A program made the translations under genes and the position numbers. Source: Burkholderiales bacterium (GTDB taxonomy: Bacteria; Pseudomonadota; Gammaproteobacteria; Burkholderiales; Nitrosomonadaceae). From it: 26,912 nt of DNA. The DNA lies in assembly GCA_024235735.1 (NCBI GenBank), contig JACKLU010000022.1, positions 1-26,912 on the forward strand, in the 5' to 3' direction. The notes beneath the pieces are model-generated. The model was not told where the DNA came from. It worked only from the letters and a program-made list of their open reading frames with translations, and ran no database searches. Below, piece after piece: positions 22,228 to 26,912 of the stretch (position 1 is the first letter of the stretch; every line of letters begins with the position of its first letter).

Positions 22228-23532
22228 TTAAGTGATGCTCCGTAGTCGTGATTTTGACGGGGTAAAATTTATTCCGGCTTCCTGCAATATCCAGGCTTCA
22301 ATCTTCACGTGCCACATTCGCAAAAGGTCGAGCGGTCTTCGTATGTAATGCTTTTCCCGCACGCCTTGGGGTTTATGTCCTTGTATTTGTGCCGCGATTC
22401 CTGCGGGCGTTTCTACCCATTCAGCAAGCGAAGCAAAAGACCGCCGTAGACCATGGATAGAAAGTCCCACGTTAGCAATAGAACAAACCTTGTTGTGTTG
22501 CTTGGTAGGTTCAACTAATCGGCCACTGGCTGCGGCTGGGCTGCTAAATAACCATTGATTGCGCCGCGGAAGGTGACTTAATAAGTCAGCTAGATAAGGC
22601 GTTAGTGGTATGACTTGGCTATCCTCGATCTTGTCCTTAACAGTTAAACTATTCCATTGGAAATCAACGTGCTCCCATTTCAACATCAGGATTTCTTCAC
22701 GTCTTCTTCCGGTCAATAGAAGGGTTTGCAAGTAGGCGCTAATAACAGGATTTTGTATTTGCCTGACTGCCTGGAACCATGCGGCTAATTGCTCTCGTTG
22801 CAGTACATCGCTTTTTGTTTTGGGCTTGCCTAGGCTCTCTCTGGCGTTTTTGCTTTGCGCTGCATTGTCCGTGACAATCTCCTTATAGATTGAATGGCTG
22901 CCACACCAGAAAAGAAAGGCTTTTAACAATCGCAAGGCAAGCCGCGCCTGAGTAGGCCTTTTTGTTGATTCGATCCTTGCCCATGCTTCAATTCGTTTAT
23001 TGGTCAAATCAATTAAGCGGGTAGTGGATAGTGAAGCCAGTACACCAGGAACAGTTAATTCATTACTACGGCGTCGCACTTCTCCGCCTTGGTGCATAAC
23101 TTTTATATGATCCTGATAATGGCGTTCTGACCATAAAGGCCTGCGTTCTTCAATATATTCAATCCAGGCATCGCCTAAGGTAATTTTTTCCAGCCGTTCT
23201 TTTTGTTTCTCAGCGTCAGCAAGAGCCCTTTTCTTCCTCTCAATTTGCCTCGGATCAATACCTTGGTCAATCATTACTTTAAGCCGTGCTGCTTCGGTTT
23301 GTGCTTTTTTAAGTGGCCATGCCTGCGGGCTTCCGATGGTGATTCGGATGTTTTTTCCGTGCAATTTTGATTCAAATATATAGCTTTTTGCCCCCGTACT
23401 GGTCACACGCAAGCCAAGCCCCGGGGTTTTTGCATCGTGAAAAATAGACTGATTCTTGCCCGGATCACATAGAAGTTTTTCAATAACAATTGATGTAAAA
23501 GGTTTTTTTGTCATTTTCCGTGTAGCCACCAT
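22228..23532 (-). CDS. P4-type tyrosine integrase
   Basis: The product (434 residues from the ATG at 23532; a TTG at 23550 would add six) has the P4-integrase layout. An N-terminal DUF4102-type arm-binding domain shows GLGLRVTSTGAKSYIFESKL and ITIGSPQAWPLKKAQTEAARL. The C-terminal catalytic domain shows TGRRREEIL (Arg), a Lys in the beta-hairpin TVKDKIEDSQVIPL, HGLRRSFASLAEW (His-x-x-Arg), IQGHKP (His) and the nucleophile in KHYIRRP. It catalyses integration and excision at the tRNA-Lys site beside it. No frameshift is seen. It ends the island, facing inward from the attachment site. Confidence 0.95.
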   Translation of the reverse strand: MVATRKMTKKPFTSIVIEKLLCDPGKNQSIFHDAKTPGLGLRVTSTGAKSYIFESKLHGKNIRITIGSPQAWPLKKAQTEAARLKVMIDQGIDPRQIERKKRALADAEKQKERLEKITLGDAWIEYIEERRPLWSERHYQDHIKVMHQGGEVRRRSNELTVPGVLASLSTTRLIDLTNKRIEAWARIESTKRPTQARLALRLLKAFLFWCGSHSIYKEIVTDNAAQSKNARESLGKPKTKSDVLQREQLAAWFQAVRQIQNPVISAYLQTLLLTGRRREEILMLKWEHVDFQWNSLTVKDKIEDSQVIPLTPYLADLLSHLPRRNQWLFSSPAAASGRLVEPTKQHNKVCSIANVGLSIHGLRRSFASLAEWVETPAGIAAQIQGHKPQGVREKHYIRRPLDLLRMWHVKIEAWILQEAGINFTPSKSRLRSIT

Positions 23533-23926
23533 GTAGACTTTTTCATTCAATTTTGATATATTTCAATCAACACGGATCATAACACGATTTTTGTTAAGTG
23601 TTGGTATTTACTGGATTTATATGTTTTTGCGAATGGCAATCAACAGTAATAAATTGCTAGAAGCTCGGACTTTTAATCCGTTGGTCGCGCGTTCGAATCG
23701 CGCACGACCTACCAAAATAATCACTAGGTTAGTTAAACACTAATCCTCTTTTTACTTTGAACGTGACAATTGCAGCACGTTTCCACCCTTGCCATTTTCA
23801 ATCCTGGCCGCTGCAACCGACAAATGTTCTGTTGCATATTTGGACGATCAATCATATATAGCATACAGAGCTGATCAAGATAATATTTGTCTGTTTAATG
23901 GGTTGTTTCACCCAAGCTGATTATGA
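23533..23926. other. Intergenic region spanning the island/chromosome junction
   Basis: Apart from the tRNA-Lys fragment at 23666-23714, this stretch holds no gene. A short hairpin, TGGGT/ACCCA at 23899-23903/23910-23914, lies just beyond the stop of the minus-strand glycan gene and may be its terminator. The part before the tRNA fragment is AT-rich and probably carries the integrase promoter and arm sites; I could not define them. Confidence 0.5.
23666..23714 (+). other. attR: 3' fragment of tRNA-Lys (UUU)
   Basis: The sequence contains the anticodon loop CTTTTAA (23670-23676, anticodon TTT), the matching stem, the T arm GCGCG-TTCGAAT-CGCGC (23687-23703), the 3' acceptor strand ACGACCT, discriminator A and CCA (ending 23714). 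The D arm and 5' acceptor strand are absent, and the outer anticodon-stem pair is a T/T mismatch, so identity to the tRNA starts near 23666. This is the copy left when an island inserts in the 3' part of a tRNA gene. It is not a functional tRNA. Confidence 0.88.
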
Positions 23927-25183
23927 TTATTCTTTTAACATTGCGACATAACGGGACAGCACATCAGCATTCGGACCATCGATGATTTCCCGGATAAATC
24001 GCTGCCGATGCGCTTCAACATAAAAAGAATCGCAACCTTTCTGTAGAAAGATGTCAATTTTATGATATACATCATCCCGGCATTTCAATTCTGTTTCGGG
24101 CATATACGCTGCCATTGTGGATCTTCCTGCATGCAAATAATCCGCTGCCAGTACTGGTTTTCCCGCCTTGACAGCTTCATATACCACTGATGTCGCCAGA
24201 TCGATCATAATATCAGCCCAATCCATTAAATGTGTCGAATGGATATTTTCTTTAGCTATATGTACATTCTTGAGGTTCAACAATGATTTGTCCCGGGTTA
24301 GAGATTGTCTCCATCCACCGCGCGTATGAGGCTTGATGATTAATTCTGTGCCTGGGAAAGCAGCGATCATGAAAATAACTTCGCCAACTTCTTCCCAGAA
24401 AATCGTAAAATCATCTTTCCTGAGAAAAAAGACGATTTTCAGTCGACTATCGGATTTTTTCAACGGAGAAGGTGGAATGATCATTTTGAGCCTGAGCAGC
24501 CATTCGTCGCAGTAACGCGGCGAACCGAGTATCGCCAGCGATGCGTCGTTCATGAAAGGCTGGAAGCGCGTAGCACACAGTGCATTGGGCACCACAAGCT
24601 TGTCGAATATCCGTCCGGCTGAGTACATATCATCAGGCGCCAGCCGCCATTCACCATGCCTTATCAGCTGACTGATGTGCGGACTGTCGCCATGTGGCAA
24701 AGACACCGTTCCGAGACCTTTGGATTGTGCCACTGCTACGATTGTTTCCACCCACTCCAGGCATATCGGAGAATTCCGAGTAATCCAGTCAAATACCACA
24801 ACGCCTCCGGCCTGATCGGAGAAGCTGCGGCTTAACAGCCTGCCGGAAACCGCACGCCAAATGCGCATGCGTTTTTTACTATCATAAATCGAGGTCAGCG
24901 CATTTATCCATGCGCCAAAAAATGAGCGACGCAGACGCTGATTTAACAGGATTGTCTGTAGCTGCCACCCGACAAACTCATGCAGGGGTAAAATTTCGAA
25001 CAGGCGAGCTATTCTGACGCCTTTGAGCATATTTAAAAATTGAATACGAAAATCATCAGCAAGCTTGGTATTTTTTAGTAAAACAACATCGCAACTATTA
25101 CCCGATTCAACCCATTTGGTTATGACCGGTGTAATGTGATCAATGTCGTTGTAGTGGCGAAGAAAGAAAAGTGCTTTTCTCAT
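23927..25183 (-). CDS. Surface-glycan transferase-like protein
   Basis: The 418-residue product starts MRKALFFLRHYNDIDHITPV and has a C-terminal domain with LKIVFFLRKDDFTIFWEEV, TELIIKPHTRGG and ADIMIDLATSVVYEAVKAGK followed by PVLAADYLH. That pattern resembles the GT-B-like fold of CDP-glycerol transferases and capsule or lipopolysaccharide polymer proteins, in which the conserved S and E lie near the donor site. The exact donor and acceptor are not readable. There are no clear membrane helices. It is the first gene on the chromosomal side and matches the other surface-carbohydrate gene at the right edge. Its start has only a weak ribosome site. Confidence 0.7.
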   Translation of the reverse strand: MRKALFFLRHYNDIDHITPVITKWVESGNSCDVVLLKNTKLADDFRIQFLNMLKGVRIARLFEILPLHEFVGWQLQTILLNQRLRRSFFGAWINALTSIYDSKKRMRIWRAVSGRLLSRSFSDQAGGVVVFDWITRNSPICLEWVETIVAVAQSKGLGTVSLPHGDSPHISQLIRHGEWRLAPDDMYSAGRIFDKLVVPNALCATRFQPFMNDASLAILGSPRYCDEWLLRLKMIIPPSPLKKSDSRLKIVFFLRKDDFTIFWEEVGEVIFMIAAFPGTELIIKPHTRGGWRQSLTRDKSLLNLKNVHIAKENIHSTHLMDWADIMIDLATSVVYEAVKAGKPVLAADYLHAGRSTMAAYMPETELKCRDDVYHKIDIFLQKGCDSFYVEAHRQRFIREIIDGPNADVLSRYVAMLKE

Positions 25184-25526
25184 AAAAAAGAATTTGATTT
25201 CAATCCATCAATGATTGGAAGTGGCTAAATATCACATTAGTTCCGTCCTGTTTGCAAGATAATCTTCTAATGAGGGATGCCTATTTCACAAAATCGTAAC
25301 AAACGGCTTGCTAAAATACCGGCGTACTGCTTTTAAATTTGGCCATAGGTTCTGCACTTTTTCATTGACTAAGTATTGACACGTATTTTTTTAGGCCTTG
25401 CAAATATATAACATAAGCTTGTATGGTAAAAAAACTATTCGTTTGCCATACTGGACTATATATCCAAGAAACAGATTCGTGCTGCACCATAAATCAGTCA
25501 TATGAACATCCAAAGGTAGGCATACT
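25184..25526. other. Divergent intergenic region
   Basis: This 343-base AT-rich stretch separates two divergent genes and should hold both promoters. A possible plus-strand pair is TTGCAA (25399-25404 region) followed about 18 bases later by TATGGT. I see no RNA gene or clear repeat. Confidence 0.35.
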
Positions 25527-26627
25527 ATGTTAATGAGCAGATCGGAATCTTTTGAAATACATTTTGGTAACCCTTCTCAGCCGGCGGGTTATTTGCGAGA
25601 TGTACTGGCCAGCCACATTACAGCTGTTCCACCGGGTGGTGCAATCGACTGGGTAACTTACTATTTTCGTGATACCAGATTGGCTGGATTGCTGCTTCAG
25701 GCGCATAAAAAAGGCGTTAAAGTAACGGTATGCCTGCCGTCTACGCCCCGTGTTTCTGATGCGAATCAGACTGTGATCAAAATGCTTTCCGGGCCGGATG
25801 GGCTGGGCAACGAGCTTAAAGTTGTCAATTTTCCAGGCATCCCTGCACCGCCTGGCAGAGCCTGGAAACCACAATTACATGAAAAGCTTTACTGTTTTTC
25901 GCATCCCAGACCCATTGCCTTTGTCGGCTCTTACAATCCTTCCGGTAACAGCCCCGAGTCACAACCGGAGATCATTCGTGAGATCGGTGATCAAGATCGG
26001 GGCTACAACGTTCTGGCCGGAATCGTTGAACCAAGCCTAGTGCAGCATCTCATTGAACATGTTCGCCGCATGCATCAGACATCACCGGGCTTATTTTACC
26101 GGTTCACTGATGATGCAAATCGCGTGTTCAAAAATTCAGATACTACGATTCACTTTCTGCCTAGCTTACGACCACATCCGGTTGTGCAATTCTTGAACCA
26201 GATAGGATCTGGAGCGCATGTGCGTATTGCTGCTTCCCATATCAGAGCAACCCATGCCGCCGATATCATGATTGAATTGGCCCGGCGCGGTGCTGAAGTT
26301 GAAATTATCGCTGAATCAACACACCGGCGGGTGACGCCAGATGTCGAACAGCGATTAATTAATGCCGGTATCCGGTTCAGGCGTGCAGACATCCTCGGTG
26401 GCGCCCCGATGCACCTCAAATTTGTTTTGGTTGAAAACGGCGACCAGGCTTGGTCCATATTTGGCAGTTTTAACTGGACCAAACCTTCATTCTGGCTTAA
26501 TCATGAAATTATCGTTATCACCAGCAATCCATCGATTTTCAGTCAATTCACGAATTGCTGGAATATGCTTAAAAATGAAGTAGCTTTAATAACTGAACAA
26601 AAAGACCTTGTTATTAATCAGTCCTAA
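25527..26627 (+). CDS. Phospholipase D-like protein with two degenerate HKD motifs
   Basis: The 366-residue product has the two-domain PLD-superfamily layout. Motif one is LHEKLYCFS (His118, Lys120) with VGSYNPSGN; motif two is MHLKFVLVE (His296, Lys298) with FGSFNWT. Each keeps H, K and the later G-S-x-N, but the Asp of HxKxxxxD is Ser in the first and Glu in the second. PLD enzymes move phosphatidyl or related groups, or cut phosphodiesters, through a phospho-histidine. No signal peptide is seen, so it is likely cytoplasmic or membrane-peripheral. AAAGGTAGG precedes the ATG. It lies 18 bases before the surface-carbohydrate gene, so a role in glycan or lipid-linked polymer assembly is possible. 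Confidence 0.88.
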   Translation: MLMSRSESFEIHFGNPSQPAGYLRDVLASHITAVPPGGAIDWVTYYFRDTRLAGLLLQAHKKGVKVTVCLPSTPRVSDANQTVIKMLSGPDGLGNELKVVNFPGIPAPPGRAWKPQLHEKLYCFSHPRPIAFVGSYNPSGNSPESQPEIIREIGDQDRGYNVLAGIVEPSLVQHLIEHVRRMHQTSPGLFYRFTDDANRVFKNSDTTIHFLPSLRPHPVVQFLNQIGSGAHVRIAASHIRATHAADIMIELARRGAEVEIIAESTHRRVTPDVEQRLINAGIRFRRADILGGAPMHLKFVLVENGDQAWSIFGSFNWTKPSFWLNHEIIVITSNPSIFSQFTNCWNMLKNEVALITEQKDLVINQS

Positions 26628-26645
26628 AGGAAGCGCAACCATCGC

Positions 26646-26912
26646 ATGCATAATTCCGCCTCAACGCTCATTATTCCTGTAGAAAGCCAGGTACGGGAAC
26701 TGGATGCAAAGCTTTTGCTAGCCTGTTTCGCGGCCGAGCGCGGATTTCCCGTCATCATTGGATCCCGGGCGTACATACACTTTCAGGCTGTTTCGATTCC
26801 GCGCGGTGTTTATCTGGCAAAAAGCATGCGTCATTTAAGTAATTTGATGTTTCTCATCTTGCGTAAACTCGGTCACGACATCGTCGCCTGGGAGGAAGAA
26901 GCGCTTGTCCAC
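26646..26912 (+). CDS. Surface carbohydrate biosynthesis protein, N-terminal part
   Basis: The frame is open from the ATG at 26646 to the window end (89 codons), preceded by AAAGGAAG 15 or so bases upstream. The product begins MHNSASTLIIPVESQVRELD, continues AKLLLACFAAERGFPVIIGS and has IPRGVYLAKSM and GHDIVAWEEEALVH. This opening resembles a family annotated as surface carbohydrate biosynthesis proteins, whose members start with a Rossmann-like glycosyltransferase half. It follows the PLD-like gene closely on the same strand, probably in one operon. Confidence 0.75.
   Translation, partial: MHNSASTLIIPVESQVRELDAKLLLACFAAERGFPVIIGSRAYIHFQAVSIPRGVYLAKSMRHLSNLMFLILRKLGHDIVAWEEEALVH

Larger units (their letters stand above)
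1..23714. mobile_element. Integrative/mobilizable genomic island, right part
   Basis: The stretch left of the tRNA-Lys fragment carries a tyrosine integrase, relaxase and MobC, antirestriction, toxin-antitoxin pairs, a resolvase, relics of RP4-type transfer genes, BREX fragments and three insertion sequences. Gene content turns into a surface-polysaccharide locus right after the tRNA fragment. That fragment points away from the integrase, so it is the end without the tRNA 5' half. The rebuilt intact tRNA-Lys should lie beyond the left edge of this window. The left boundary is not seen; the start given is the window edge. Confidence 0.75.

Noticed and set aside
25376..25410. TTGACA with TATATA as promoter of the PLD-like gene
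   Set aside because: The spacing is about 23 bases, too long for a sigma-70 promoter; 17 bases from TTGACA there is no -10-like hexamer.
1..26912. CRISPR array, rRNA or intact tRNA
   Set aside because: No regularly spaced repeats or rRNA sequence were seen; the only tRNA-like sequence lacks its 5' half.

Overview
The window reads as most of a worn integrative or mobilizable element from a betaproteobacterium, followed on the right by host chromosome. RP4-type TraL/TraM relics, a PEP-CTERM protein, a P4-type integrase in a tRNA-Lys gene and a surface-polysaccharide locus would suit a Nitrosomonas-like host. That genus is an inference; no rRNA or housekeeping marker is present.

Layout. (1) 1-2763: the C-terminal end of a large protein (possibly a helicase), a 57-aa ORF, antirestriction gene ardA behind a hairpin-rich leader, and a parDE toxin-antitoxin pair. 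(2) 2949-5845: an unrecognised hydrophilic protein, a secreted protein coupled to a PEP-CTERM protein, a serine recombinase and a 55-aa ORF. (3) 5930-8235: a three-gene operon of a SpoT/MESH1-like HD hydrolase, a 74-aa protein, and a protein with a RelA/SpoT-synthetase-like N-terminus and glycine-zipper membrane segments. (4) 8212-11022: a mobilization block on the minus strand (mobC, relaxase mobA, HNH-like protein), a candidate oriT and an AlpA-like HTH gene. (5) 11099-13622: RP4-type traL-traM relics. traM is split by an IS110/IS1111 element whose removal restores the frame, and traL has lost its N-terminus at an IS21 end. (6) 13623-16032: a complete IS21-family element with an amber codon in istA. 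(7) 16058-21198: an orphan BREX fragment (brxB, brxC, truncated AlbA_2/GHKL gene) cut off by an IS66 remnant. brxA, pglX, pglZ and brxL are absent here. (8) 21146-23714: a truncated ORF, higBA, the integrase, and a 3' tRNA-Lys fragment marking the right attachment site. (9) 23715-26912: chromosome with a surface-glycan transferase-like gene, a phospholipase D-like protein and the start of a surface carbohydrate biosynthesis gene.

How it works together. ardA, parDE, higBA and possibly the alarmone cassette would stabilise and protect the element during and after transfer. mobAC would process it for transfer by a helper machine. The RP4-like transfer genes and the BREX defence look decayed, because IS21, IS110 and IS66 events removed essential parts. 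The most interesting candidate system is the alarmone-type hydrolase/synthetase operon at 5930-8235.
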